This document shows positions 53,147 through 62,324 of a stretch of 64,000 bases of DNA, in pieces. The stretch's first letter is position 1, and each line of letters starts with the position of its first letter. This DNA is from Tessaracoccus antarcticus (GTDB taxonomy: Bacteria; Actinomycetota; Actinomycetes; Propionibacteriales; Propionibacteriaceae): positions 620,001 through 684,000 of the forward strand of contig NZ_REFW01000001.1 of NCBI RefSeq assembly GCF_003688855.1, in the 5' to 3' direction. Below the pieces are notes generated by a model that was not told the DNA's origin, searched no databases, and saw only the letters and a program-made list of their open reading frames with translations. The position numbers and the translations under genes were made by a program.

Positions 53147-54444
53147 GCGGACGTTGCCTTCGCGATCCCCTCCGAGAGGCCTTTGATGGTGTCCTCGACG
53201 CTCTGACCACCGACGAAGGCCTGCTCCAGCTGGTCCTTGAGCACGGTGATGATGGCGGCCATGTTGGGGGAGGCCACCTGGCCGGAGTCGGACGCCTGGA
53301 CGATGCTGGCCTGGCCGATGAACACCTCGGACAGCTCCGGGCGCTCGGTGAAGGTGATGCCCGACTCCACGAGGTCATTGCGGGTGGGTAGCAACGAGGC
53401 GGCCTCGCAGAACCCCCGCATGGACTCCTCCTCCGTCACGAACTCCAGGAACGACGCGGCGAGCTCGGGGACCTTTGTCCCGGCGGTCGCCACCAGGGCG
53501 TTGCCGCCGAAGTCGCTGCCGCCGCGCACCTTGCGGGGGGCAAAAGTGGCGCCCCAGTTGAACTTCAGCGTCTGGGCCGCGTCCGGGATGAGGAATGCGC
53601 CGGCCCAGGTCATGGCGACCGTCTCGGAGTACCAGATGTCGCTCGCGTACGTGGTGGACTTCACCGAGTCGTTCTGCGGCACGAGGTTGCGTCTGAAGAA
53701 GCTCGACGTGAACTCCACGGCGGCGCGCCCGGCCTCCGAATCGATGGCCGGCGTGACGAGGTCCTCCTCCAGGAAACGGCCGTCGGCCTGGAAGAGCCAA
53801 CTCAGCCAGCGTGTGACCCCGTTGCCCTGCCAGTTGTAGGCCATGGGGTATTTGCTGTCCGGCAGGGACTTCCGCAGCTGCAGCGCCACCTGTTCCAGCT
53901 CGTCCCAGGTCCATGCCTCCTCGAGCGTGGTCGGGACCGACGTGATCCCGGCGGCGTCGAACATGTCCTTGTTGTAGAGGATGGCCGAGGTGTCGGTGTG
54001 GTGGGGCACGCCGAACGGCGAGTCCTTGTTCTGGACGGCAGCCCACGCCTGGGGGGTGAAGCGGTCCGCGAAGCCTTCGCTGAGCAGGGGCTTCAGGTCG
54101 AGGAGCTGACCCTGCCCGGCGTAGCTGCCGAACGTGTAGTAGGGCACGCGGAAGATGTCGGGTGCCGTGTTCGACTGCAGCTGGGCGTCAATGTTGGTGA
54201 ACATCTGCTCGTAGGGCACGGCGTTGAGTTCCACGCTGGTCCCCTCGTTCGCGGATTCGAAGCGTTCGATGACCTTGCGAAGGCCCGCGAGTTCGTTGTC
54301 GGTGCCCCACGTCGTGAACGTCAGGGTTTGGGCCTCGGTGTCCTGGGGGGCCGGGGTCTTCTTGGTGAAGCCGCAGCCAGCCAATCCGGCGGGTGCTGCG
54401 GCAACTCCTGCGAGGGTGAGGAAGGTGCGTCGGGTGGGAGACAT
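53143..54444 (-). CDS. Carbohydrate ABC transporter substrate-binding lipoprotein
   Basis: 433 residues. The start MSPTRRTFLTLAG shows a twin-arginine-type signal with a lipobox LAGC (Cys at about 24). The family-1 extracellular sugar-binding fold is seen in LTFTTWGTDNELAGLRKV, DIFRVPYYTF and late TWAGAFLIPDA. It binds a sugar outside the membrane and hands it to the two permeases. The adjacent GH84 hexosaminidase suggests GlcNAc-containing glycans as substrate (inference). Two copies of a palindrome upstream suggest repression. Confidence 0.88.
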   Translation of the reverse strand: MSPTRRTFLTLAGVAAAPAGLAGCGFTKKTPAPQDTEAQTLTFTTWGTDNELAGLRKVIERFESANEGTSVELNAVPYEQMFTNIDAQLQSNTAPDIFRVPYYTFGSYAGQGQLLDLKPLLSEGFADRFTPQAWAAVQNKDSPFGVPHHTDTSAILYNKDMFDAAGITSVPTTLEEAWTWDELEQVALQLRKSLPDSKYPMAYNWQGNGVTRWLSWLFQADGRFLEEDLVTPAIDSEAGRAAVEFTSSFFRRNLVPQNDSVKSTTYASDIWYSETVAMTWAGAFLIPDAAQTLKFNWGATFAPRKVRGGSDFGGNALVATAGTKVPELAASFLEFVTEEESMRGFCEAASLLPTRNDLVESGITFTERPELSEVFIGQASIVQASDSGQVASPNMAAIITVLKDQLEQAFVGGQSVEDTIKGLSEGIAKATSA

Positions 54445-54503
54445 GTGGGACCTGACCTAGGAGGATTCACGATCAACATGGATGGGGAGCACCCTGCGCT
54501 GTG

Positions 54504-54567
54504 CTCGACGATCGAAAAGTAACACGGGCACGGGAGCACCCGGACCCCATGTTGTTCGATCATCGAA
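54504..54567. promoter_or_regulatory. Paired palindromic operators upstream of the sugar importer
   Basis: TTCGATCATCGAA at 54555-54567 is a perfect 13-base palindrome. A near copy, CTCGACGATCGAA (54504-54516; read on the minus strand TTCGATCGTCGAG), lies 51 bases away centre to centre, close to five helical turns. They flank the region where the minus-strand promoter should be (TTACTT at 54517-54522 is a possible -10). The regulator is unknown. Confidence 0.6.
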
Positions 54568-54634
54568 GATCTTTGAGGCGTGACGGGCCTCACTGTCGCC
54601 GGCGGGGCACGCGGCGCTGACCGGGTGGATGCAG

Positions 54635-54665
54635 GACGGGGCCCGGCGGTGTGCCGGGCCCCGTC
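54635..54665 (-). terminator. Hairpin terminator downstream of the GH84 gene
   Basis: GACGGGGCCCGGC (54635-54647) pairs perfectly with GCCGGGCCCCGTC (54653-54665) over a 5-base loop, about 27 bp beyond the stop on the minus strand. Confidence 0.75.
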
Positions 54666-54691
54666 TGGTGGGTGAGGGTGGGTGGGTGCGT

Positions 54692-55096
54692 CTACCTGAA
54701 GCGGACGATGTTGTTGAACACCCACCCCTTCGTTGTGCTGTAGGCCCAGGTGCCGTCGGCCTTCTTGGTGGCCGAGGTGACGGGCGCCCAGATGAAGCTG
54801 CGGCACCCGTTCCTGCCGGTGGCGGGGGTGTTGCACTCGGTGCGCCAGGCCCGGCCGTCGGAGGTGAAGGTGCCGGGGTTCGCGAGCGGGTTGTTGCCCC
54901 AGGCAGCCCTCGTCATCTCGGGGAGGTAGGTCAGGTTGTTGAAGTGCCAGCCCGTTTCCTGGATGTGAACACCGTTCACGAGGCTGACCTGGGTGGACCA
55001 GATCTCGGTGCGGCAGCGGGTGGTCTGGGAGTAGGGCTCACAGGTGGTGTACCAGTCGCGGCCGTTGACCTTGTGGAAGCCCGGCGTCGTGTAGAG
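54692..55096 (-). repeat. Copy 3 of the C-terminal double-repeat cysteine module
   Basis: Encodes residues 973-1106 of the GH84 protein. First half: NGRDWYTTC...RCRTEIW...GWHFNNLTYL. Second half: DGRAWRTEC...GCRSFIW...GWVFNNIVRF. Confidence 0.9.
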
Positions 55097-58012
55097 AGTG
55101 GTCCCGTCGACCGGCTTCACCGTGGGGGTGGCGCTGGGCTTCGTGGAGGCCGTCGCGCTCGGGGTGACGGTCACGGTGTTTGTCGCTGTCGCGGTGGCCG
55201 TTGTTGTGGCCGTCACGGTGGCTGTCGCTGTCGCTGTCGCTGTCGCTGTGGCGGTCACGGTGGCGGTCGTGGTCGCTGTTGCCGTCGCGGTGGCCGTGGG
55301 TGTGACCTCGGGTGCCGTCAGGGTGGACACGAGGAACTCCGTCACGGACACCTCACCGGCCTGCAGCAGGATGCGCGCACCCGTGAAGCTGACCCCCTCG
55401 GGGACGTTCACGGCTCCAAGCGAGGAGTCGGCGACGGTGTCGCCAATCTTCACCCAGCCGTCGGCCGTCTTCACCTCGACGGCGCCGGCGGCGGTGCCCA
55501 TGAGGAGTACCGACCCACCCGTCTGGGGCGCGTCCAGTAGGCGGGTGATGTGGTTGCCCGCCTCGGCTGTACCCCTCAGTGCCGTCTCGACGTCCACGTC
55601 GAAGGCGCCGCTGGGGGCGGAGCCGGCGTCCACGGCGATGTTGGTGTCGAACCCGGTCACGGGTCCCGTCACCACGAACTCGCGGATCTTGACCCACTGG
55701 CCGCCCGGGTTGGGGGCGGTGGCGCGTACGCGGACGTAGCGCGCCTGGACCGGGGCGGCGAAGTCGGCGCGGATGACGACGGTGTCGTCGTACATGCCTG
55801 CGGAGATCCATGCGGTCCCGTCGAGGGAGTACTGCAGCTCGGCACGGTAGAACATGTCACCGGCGGCGTCGTCCCTGTCGGCCTGGTGGACGGCGATGCT
55901 GCCCACAGCCTGGGTGGCACCGAGGTCCACCTGGACCCACGAGTCGGTGGTGGGGGCTGCGTTGGACCACCACAGGGTGGACACGTTGGCGTCAGTCATG
56001 TTGGTGACGGCGTTGTTCTGGTACTGCCCGAGGTCGGCGGAACGGGACGCCGTGGCGGGCAGTGCTGCGCCTGCGCCGACGGGTTCGGCGCCGAGCGACG
56101 CCTCGAAGGCGGTGTAGGCGCGGGACAGGAACACGTCGAACTGGCCGTCGCCCACGCGGGGCACAAGCTGGTTGGGTGTCACGGTGTCGCCCCGCAGCAT
56201 GGAGACCCGCATGGTGGTGCGGGCGGATGCGCGCAGCGACACGGACTCCAGGATGGCGCTGGCGGCGGCGGGCATGTCCTCGGCCTTCATGGCCACGACG
56301 GCGTCCACCGCTGTGGCGGCAGCGCCAGCCCACTCGGAGGCGGCATCGATCCACGGCTTGGAGTCGGCGTAGAACCCGGTGGTGGCCATGCCCTGCAACG
56401 TGGTGGGCAGCGCCTGGATGGTGGCCAGGCGGTCACGCAGGGGCTTCATGCCGGCGGTGTCGCCGGCGTCGACGGCGGCCCAGAAGGCGACGATGTCGGC
56501 GCTCAGCGCGGGGGCCTGCGGTGAGGTGGGCCGGTAGGGGCGCCAGTCCTGGTTCAGGTCCACGAACACCGCGAGTGCTTCGCGGACCGTGGCGTCGTCA
56601 CCGGCCAGTTCGTCGATGATGGCTGCCTGCGTGGCGGCCGCATCGTAGCCGGGGCCGCTCCACGTGTAGTCGCCGTACCCGGCCAGCGCGATCATGGAGG
56701 CGTAGGACTGCACCATGGGGTTCGAGGTGAACCCGTCGAGGACCTGGTGCAGGGTGGGGGCGCGGCCCGTGAACGGGTTCAGGAAGAGCCTGTCGGGCTG
56801 GCCGTCGTTGACCGGGAAGTTGTCCCAGATGTAGAGGTGGTCGGTGACGTAGGTGGTCTTGGCCCGTTCGGCGGAGGCCATGGTGATCTGGTCGGAGAAG
56901 ACGCCCTCACCGGTCCACTGGATGATGACCGACTTGTCCACCTGCTGGCCGAACTGTTCCTTGTAGGGGTCGGGTGCGGAGCCGGCGTAGTTGGTGGGGA
57001 CCGTCTGCAGCGGCTTGAGTCCGTGCACCTTCACGTACTGGTTGACCACCTTGTTGAGGTAGAAGGCCTGACCGTCGGCCAGCTTCCGGAAGCCGGAGGA
57101 GGTGAACTGGGCAAGGTCCTCGGCGCACTTCAGGTACGGGTCGATGTCGTCCAGCGCGATGTAGAACGTGGTGACGCCGATGCCGCGCAGTTGCTCGAAC
57201 TTGGCGACGGTGGCGTCGAAGTCGGCCTGCTTGGAGTAGCAGATGTCGTTGCCGGGGGAGAGCGCGAACACGAACTCGACGTGGTTGGCCCTGGCCTCGT
57301 CCACGAGTTCTTTCAGCTGCGCGAGTTCCTCAGCGGGGTACAGCTGCCGCCACTGGGTGCGCAGGTACGCGTCGTCCTTGGGCGTGTAGATGTAGGTGTT
57401 CATTTTGTGGAGCCCGTAGAAGTCGAGCTGGTCCAGACGCGCCTGGTGCGACCAGGGGATTCCGTAGAAACCCTCGATGGCGCCACGGATGGGCATGAGG
57501 GGCCAGTCGCGGATGGTGGCGGCGGCCATGACGCCGTCGCCGTTCAGGAGCTGACGCACCGTCTGGACGGCGTAGAACAGTCCGGGAGCGTCGTGGCCCT
57601 CCACCAGGACCACGTCACGGCCGCCGTTCGTCCCGTTGGCCACGACGTAGCCGTCGGCCTTCAGGGTGGAGGCGTTCTCCACGCCAAGGGTGGTGGCGAC
57701 GGCCTGCGTGGCGGTGTCGCTGGTGCCGAACTGGATGACTGTCCCGGTGGCCGGGGCGGTGGTGGCCCAGGTGGCGGTGGCACCCGCGTCGGTCAGGACC
57801 TCGGCGAGGGCACGCTTCGACGGCTCGTCCACGTCACCCTTCGCAACGACGGTGACGGCGCCGGACAGGTCGACCGCCGTCCCGGTGTCGACGACTTCCT
57901 GGGGTGTGGGCAGAACTCTGGCCGGTTCGACGGCCTGGGCGGCAAGCGGTCCGGTGACCAACCCGGCCACCATCATCGCCGCACTCACAGCCAGGCAAAG
58001 GGATCTCTTCAT
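54692..58012 (-). CDS. Secreted GH84 beta-N-acetylglucosaminidase with F5/8-type domain and C-terminal W-x-FNN module
   Basis: 1106 residues from ATG 58012 (AAGGAG upstream). Signal peptide about 1-27. N-terminal GH20b-like domain (about 30-170), then the GH84 catalytic barrel (about 172-470) with RGAIEGFYGIPWSH and the catalytic pair Asp288-Asp289 in FYIALDDIDPY. A helical region follows, then a discoidin/F5-8-like carbohydrate-binding domain (about 680-830, SWVQVDLGATQAVGSIAVHQ), a Thr/Ala-rich linker (about 900-970) and the shared module (973-1106; Cys991, 1000, 1060, 1070). It removes GlcNAc from glycoproteins or mucins at the surface, feeding the neighbouring importer (inference). Confidence 0.9.
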   Translation of the reverse strand: MKRSLCLAVSAAMMVAGLVTGPLAAQAVEPARVLPTPQEVVDTGTAVDLSGAVTVVAKGDVDEPSKRALAEVLTDAGATATWATTAPATGTVIQFGTSDTATQAVATTLGVENASTLKADGYVVANGTNGGRDVVLVEGHDAPGLFYAVQTVRQLLNGDGVMAAATIRDWPLMPIRGAIEGFYGIPWSHQARLDQLDFYGLHKMNTYIYTPKDDAYLRTQWRQLYPAEELAQLKELVDEARANHVEFVFALSPGNDICYSKQADFDATVAKFEQLRGIGVTTFYIALDDIDPYLKCAEDLAQFTSSGFRKLADGQAFYLNKVVNQYVKVHGLKPLQTVPTNYAGSAPDPYKEQFGQQVDKSVIIQWTGEGVFSDQITMASAERAKTTYVTDHLYIWDNFPVNDGQPDRLFLNPFTGRAPTLHQVLDGFTSNPMVQSYASMIALAGYGDYTWSGPGYDAAATQAAIIDELAGDDATVREALAVFVDLNQDWRPYRPTSPQAPALSADIVAFWAAVDAGDTAGMKPLRDRLATIQALPTTLQGMATTGFYADSKPWIDAASEWAGAAATAVDAVVAMKAEDMPAAASAILESVSLRASARTTMRVSMLRGDTVTPNQLVPRVGDGQFDVFLSRAYTAFEASLGAEPVGAGAALPATASRSADLGQYQNNAVTNMTDANVSTLWWSNAAPTTDSWVQVDLGATQAVGSIAVHQADRDDAAGDMFYRAELQYSLDGTAWISAGMYDDTVVIRADFAAPVQARYVRVRATAPNPGGQWVKIREFVVTGPVTGFDTNIAVDAGSAPSGAFDVDVETALRGTAEAGNHITRLLDAPQTGGSVLLMGTAAGAVEVKTADGWVKIGDTVADSSLGAVNVPEGVSFTGARILLQAGEVSVTEFLVSTLTAPEVTPTATATATATTTATVTATATATATATATVTATTTATATATNTVTVTPSATASTKPSATPTVKPVDGTTLYTTPGFHKVNGRDWYTTCEPYSQTTRCRTEIWSTQVSLVNGVHIQETGWHFNNLTYLPEMTRAAWGNNPLANPGTFTSDGRAWRTECNTPATGRNGCRSFIWAPVTSATKKADGTWAYSTTKGWVFNNIVRFR
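55180..55306. repeat. Low-complexity GCTGTC-type repeats encoding the Thr/Ala/Val linker
   Basis: Imperfect hexamers (gctgtc, gctgtt, gcggtg) run for about 125 bases and include an uninterrupted run near 55220-55250. They encode alternating Thr-Ala/Val in the linker of the GH84 protein and could slip during replication without shifting frame. Confidence 0.7.
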
Positions 58013-58323
58013 GGGGGCTCCTTGGGGGGAAAGGTGCCTGCATCCTCCCCCGCGGGGGTGACCATCGTGGGCGGGGGCGTCGAAGTGTGCAGAATGTGTC
58101 ACCGGTTTGTCGACGGGTGCGACAGCACAACCGGACCCGCCGCGCCGGGTCACACCGACGTGGACGTCGTCCACATCCGCCGACACTGGTGTGCAACTGC
58201 CGATGGCGGGCGCTTGCTGGAGGTGGTCAGGCACAAGGCGTCATGGAGTTGCGCACGGTGAAAAGGGGCTCGGCCCGGCCACCCTGGAGGATGGCCGGGC
58301 CGAGCAGTGCGGGGCGGGGCGGA
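58013..58323. other. 311-bp intergenic region upstream of the GH84 gene
   Basis: Holds the GH84 ribosome site (AAGGAG just above 58012) and presumably its minus-strand promoter, plus the terminator of the next minus-strand gene at 58268-58305. No convincing gene, operator or RNA was recognised in the remaining ~250 bp. Confidence 0.5.
58268..58305 (-). terminator. Hairpin terminator downstream of the GH35/GH59 remnant gene
   Basis: GCTCGGCCCGGCCA (58268-58281) pairs perfectly with TGGCCGGGCCGAGC (58292-58305), 19 bp beyond the minus-strand stop at 58324. Confidence 0.75.
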
Positions 58324-58734
58324 TCAGCGTGCGAAACGCACGATGTTGTTGAACACCCACCCCTGCGAGTGGAAGTGGGTCCACGTCCCGTTGCTGTTCT
58401 GTCGTGAGGCGACGAACGTGGTCCATGCCCAGGACCGGCAACCGTTGGAACCGGTGGCGACGGTGTCGCACTCCGTCTTCCACCTGCGACCATCAGCGGC
58501 CGTCCACGACGTGGCGTGGCCGAGAGGGTTGGCGCTCCACTGCGCGCGGGTCATGAGCGGCAGGTAGGTGAGGTTGTTGAACACCCAACCGTTGCTCGTG
58601 ACGAACACCCCGTTGACGGACGTGACCTGGGTGGCCCAGATCTCGGTGCGGCAGCGGACCGTCCGCGAGTACGGTTCGCAGGCCGTGTACCACTTGCGCC
58701 CGTTGACCACATGGAACCCGGGCGTGGAGTACAC
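58324..58734 (-). repeat. Copy 4 of the C-terminal double-repeat cysteine module
   Basis: 136 residues at the end of the broken GH35/GH59 gene. First half: NGRKWYTAC...RCRTEIW...GWVFNNLTYL. Second half: DGRRWKTEC...GCRSWAW...GWVFNNIVRF. It is closest to copy 3, about 3.2 kb away. Confidence 0.9.
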
Positions 58735-61052
58735 GTCACCCACAGGTGTCGGCCGAACCGACGGTGGTGCCGTGACTGTCACCGTCGGCACCTGCGTGGG
58801 GCCCTGGGTGGGCTTCGGCGAGGGTCCCGCGGAGGGTTCGACGGACGGTTCCGGGGAGGGTTCGACGGACGGCTCCTCGGAGGGTTCCGGGGAGGGTTCT
58901 GCTGTGGGCCCGGAGTCCTTCCACTGGGCGTAGAGGGTGATGCTCAACTGGCCGACGTCGCCGCCCGCGAGTTCCGAGTAGGCAGTCGTGGCCGTGGCGG
59001 GGATTCCGCCACCGTCGGAAGCCGTGTTCCAGCCCTCGAAGGTGTGACCGGGTCTGGTCAACCCGCTCGCATCCGCGAAGAAGCCGTCGTCCGTCCACGC
59101 CGCACCGGTCCGCGGTGCGGGCACGGCGCCCTCGCCGCCGTTGAGGTCGTAGGCCACCGAGTACGTCGCCGGAGCGTCGTGTCGAACGGCCGCCGCCCAC
59201 GACAACAGAGGGGACTGGCCGTTGGTCGCCTTCAGGATGAACGTCACACGACCGTCCTTCGCCAGCGTGATGTCCCCGCTGATGACCTCCGTAGGGTGTG
59301 AGGCGCCGAGGGTGATGCTCCGCAGCGGCGTGCTCTGTCCGTCGTGGACGATGGACGCAGCGGCACTACGGGCATTCCCCGGCCACCACGTGTGGCTGGC
59401 TGCGGTGATGGTGTAGTCGCCCGCCGCCAGGTCGAAGGTGTACTCCACCTGGGCGCCCACAGCGTTGGCCGTGGAGATGCCTGTGGTGGTGGTCTTGTCA
59501 TAGGGGCCGGTCACGATGCCCTTGGGGGCGATGTTCTTGGTGCCCTGCGCGGTCTGCGCCCAGTGGCCCCACGTGGCATCGCCTTCCCGGACCTGGTCCG
59601 GTGCCTCGTTGACGAGACCGCCCACGAGGCCGTTGATGGCGACCCACGCGGGAGAGTTGCGGCCGAGGTCACCGGCGGCGGAGGCGTTCACGTCACCGAA
59701 GGCGACCGTGCCGCGCGGCACGACCTCGACGCGGGCCGAGGCGGCCAGCGGTCCGTGGGTGCCCGTGATCTCGACGACGGACCAGGCGTTGCCGAAGGCG
59801 GAATCGTCCACGGCGTTCCATTCGACGTCCACCGGGAGGGTGGAGCCGTCGTCCAGCGTCGCCGTCACAGTGGCCGGCAGCTCCGGAGCCTCACCCTGCC
59901 ATGTGGCGAGGTGGGGGCTCTCCAGGCTGATGATCCGCGACAACTCCGGATTGGTCGCCCTCTGCAGCCTTTCCACGATCTGCTCGACGCCCTCACCGTC
60001 AAGACGGTAGGCCGCGGGGTTCGTGACGGCGCGGTCCGCCTGGGTGATGAGGCGTTGCAGCAACGCCCAGCTGTCATCGGTGAAGGCGTCGGAACGCTGT
60101 GTTGCCCTCGCGTTGGCCAACGGTGCGACGATCGGTCCGGCGGAGGCGGGTGCCAGCGCAGGGGTGCTTGCGACGCCGACAGCGTCGATGTCCAGGCTGC
60201 CGGAGGTCTGTGTGAACCGGACGGTGTGCTTGCCCCACTCCAGCCCCCTCAGCGAGTGGCTCATCTGGAACCAGTCGGTGGGTTGGGTGGAGACGTTGGC
60301 GGCCAGGAGGTCGCCGTCGACGTGGATGTCGAACGTGGCCTGTGCGTAGCCGTTGCCGGCGATGAGGTCCAGACCGGAGCCGGTGAAGGTATAGCTGACA
60401 CTGGCGCCGGCGGACGTGCTCGTCGAGCGTGAGCGCTGGAACTCGTGCTGCCCAATCCGTTGCGGTGTGACCACGTACCGTCGAAGACGAGCTTGGGTGC
60501 GGGGTCCGCGGCCAGGTCGTTCATCTCCATGTTGTCGAGGTGCTCGCCGTAGTGGGGGAGGTGACCCTCGACCTGTTCCACGCGCAGGTTGTCGAACTGC
60601 GTGTAGTGGAATCCGCTGGCGAGATCCACGAAACCGGCCAGGTACGGGTTGGGGTCGGTGTAGGAGAAGACCTCGTCGCCATCGATGGATCCGGTGATGT
60701 GGGCGCCGGCGGCACGGACGGAGAGCCGGTGCCAGGCAGCCGGGTCCCAGCCGGTTGTGGCGGCTGAACCGTTGGCCACGACGGCACCCCGGCGCAGGAA
60801 CTGCCAGGCGCCGTCGTCCTGCATCTTCAGGGCGTACGGGGTGGTGTCGAGGCCGCCCGAACCGCTGGTGCCGCGACCGCGCACGCCGACGTAGGTGTCA
60901 ATGGTGTTGAGCCCCAGCTGGCGAGCCTTGATGAGGCGGTCCTCCCACAGATCCGGGTGGACGCGAAAGTAGTGCAACGACCCGGAGATCACCTGGAACG
61001 GGTCCCCGTCCAGCCGGAAGCCGTCGTCGGCCACTTCAAACGTCACAACCAC
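58324..61052 (-). pseudogene. Broken GH35/GH59 chimera with Ig-like, InlB-type repeat and C-terminal W-x-FNN module
   Basis: Read from ATG 61052. The first ~55 residues match the start of a GH35 beta-galactosidase ([30 protein letters not shown]) but break off at TYV where PWN should follow. The frame then enters a lectin-like domain as found at the C-terminus of GH59 galactocerebrosidases ([28 protein letters not shown]). Near 60450-60475 the coding sense moves to another frame: HRNGLG ends one and [10 protein letters not shown] continues in the next, as if one base were lost. The rest (to 58324) holds an Ig-like domain (LPVDVEWNAVDDSAFGNAW), an InlB-type repeat (PGHTFEGWNTASDGGG), a PSPEPS-type linker and the shared module. 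There is no signal peptide at the current start. Deletion fusion plus frameshift makes function unlikely. Confidence 0.75.
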
Positions 61053-61088
61053 TCCTCGTCGAGTTCCCAGCCTTCTGACAGCCTCGTA

Positions 61089-61147
61089 TGATTACGCAAC
61101 CATCGCAGGAGGACATCATGCCCCACGGGCACGCGGTTGCGCAATCA
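61089..61147. promoter_or_regulatory. Paired LacI-type operators between lacI-like gene and GH35 remnant
   Basis: TGATTACGCAACC (61089-61101) and GGTTGCGCAATCA (61135-61147) are inverted copies matching at 12 of 13 positions; each has a TTnCGCAA core around a central CG as in LacI/GalR operators. They are spaced 46 bases centre to centre between divergent genes. The LacI protein encoded beside them is the natural candidate. Confidence 0.7.
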
Positions 61148-61178
61148 TGTGCTGCGTGGCGTGTGGTGTACTAGCCCC

Positions 61179-62186
61179 ATGTCAAAGCAATCGGTCTCCA
61201 TGGCCGACGTCGCGCGCTATGCGGGCGTGTCTCCGCAGACGGTGTCACGGGTGGCCAACGAGCACCCCGGTGTCGTGGACGGCACGCGCCAGAGGGTGTT
61301 GGATGCCATGGAAGACCTCAGGTACCGGCCCAACTCGGCAGCCCGTGCCCTGAAGCGGGGATCGTTCCAGTCCCTCGGGGTCGTCCTCTCGGGCCTGACG
61401 TCCACCGGCAACTACCTCACGCTGGAGGGGATTGTCAGATCTGCCAACCAGCACGGGTATTCCATGACCGTCATGACACTTGACGAAGCCAGCGACGAGA
61501 ACCTGGGCAACATCTTCCATCGGATGTCCGAGGCTGCCGTGGATGGGGCCATCCTCCTGCTGGAGATCGAGGCGGCGGATGAACTGCACCTGACCCGGCT
61601 TCCGTACGACCGGCTCGTGATCGTTGACTCCAATGCCGCCTACCGCTTCCCCGTGGTCGATTCCGACCAGGCCAGCGGAACGCGTGCCGTCATGGATCAC
61701 CTTCTGGGCCTGGGGCATTCGACGGTGCACCACGTGGGTGGTCCGGAGAACTCGTTCTCCGCTGCTGCACGCGCTGACTCCTGGCGGGAGTACCTGGTGG
61801 CCCACGGACGCCCCGTGCCGGAGCCCATCATCGGGGACTGGAGTGCGGAATCCGGATACCGGGCCGGTGTCCACATCGCTGACGATGGCGTGGCGACCGC
61901 CGTGTTCGTCGCGAACGACGAAATGGCGCTGGGCCTGATGCGTGCCCTCGGGGAGCGGGGCATTCGGGTCCCGCAGGACGTCTCCGTCGTGGGTTTCGAT
62001 GACATTGCCCTGGCGGCCAACTTCCCCGTCCCGCTGACAACGGTGCACCAGAACTTCGACGAGGTGGGCCGTCGGTGCGTGGAGATGCTCATCAGGAGGA
62101 TCGAGGGCGACAGCGTGCCCCCGGGCGTGGACCTGGTGCCCACCAGCCTGGTGGTGCGTCAATCGACCGCACCACCGTGGCGTTGA
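61179..62186 (+). CDS. LacI-family transcriptional regulator
   Basis: 335 residues from ATG 61179; a longer in-frame start at 61137 would overlap the second operator. The HTH and hinge are textbook: MADVARYAGVSPQTVSRVAN and RYRPNSAARALKRGS. The periplasmic-binding-protein-like sensor domain includes GTRAVMDHLLGLGHSTVHHVGG, VFVANDEMALGLMRAL and VVGFDDIALAANF. It is divergent from the GH35/GH59 remnant and next to paired operators, a standard arrangement for autoregulation and control of a galactosidase. Its original target gene is now broken, so it may control other genes such as the importer or be a leftover. Confidence 0.88.
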   Translation: MSKQSVSMADVARYAGVSPQTVSRVANEHPGVVDGTRQRVLDAMEDLRYRPNSAARALKRGSFQSLGVVLSGLTSTGNYLTLEGIVRSANQHGYSMTVMTLDEASDENLGNIFHRMSEAAVDGAILLLEIEAADELHLTRLPYDRLVIVDSNAAYRFPVVDSDQASGTRAVMDHLLGLGHSTVHHVGGPENSFSAAARADSWREYLVAHGRPVPEPIIGDWSAESGYRAGVHIADDGVATAVFVANDEMALGLMRALGERGIRVPQDVSVVGFDDIALAANFPVPLTTVHQNFDEVGRRCVEMLIRRIEGDSVPPGVDLVPTSLVVRQSTAPPWR

Positions 62187-62205
62187 CCCCTCCACACCTT
62201 TGAAC

Positions 62206-62236
62206 GGGGCTGCTCCGCCTCTGGCGCGGCAGCCCC
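62206..62236 (+). terminator. Hairpin terminator after the LacI-like gene
   Basis: GGGGCTGC (62206-62213) pairs with GCAGCCCC (62229-62236), with an inner CGCC/GGCG stem, 20 bp after the stop. It could also serve the convergent gene ending at 62325. Confidence 0.65.
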
Positions 62237-62324
62237 CTGTCCGTTGGGGCGTCGCCTCGCCGTCAGCGCAGTGTGAACTCCAGCGCTGGTCGCCCTGTCA
62301 CGGGAGTTGCGCCTCTGGAATCGC

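Noticed and set aside
55180..55306. CRISPR-like or satellite array
   Set aside because: The repeats are 6-base, have no unique spacers and encode an in-frame Thr/Ala linker.
56747..58261. 504-codon plus-strand frame opposite the GH84 gene
   Set aside because: Gly/Val/Asp-rich composition with no motifs; the GH84 catalytic residues are on the minus strand.
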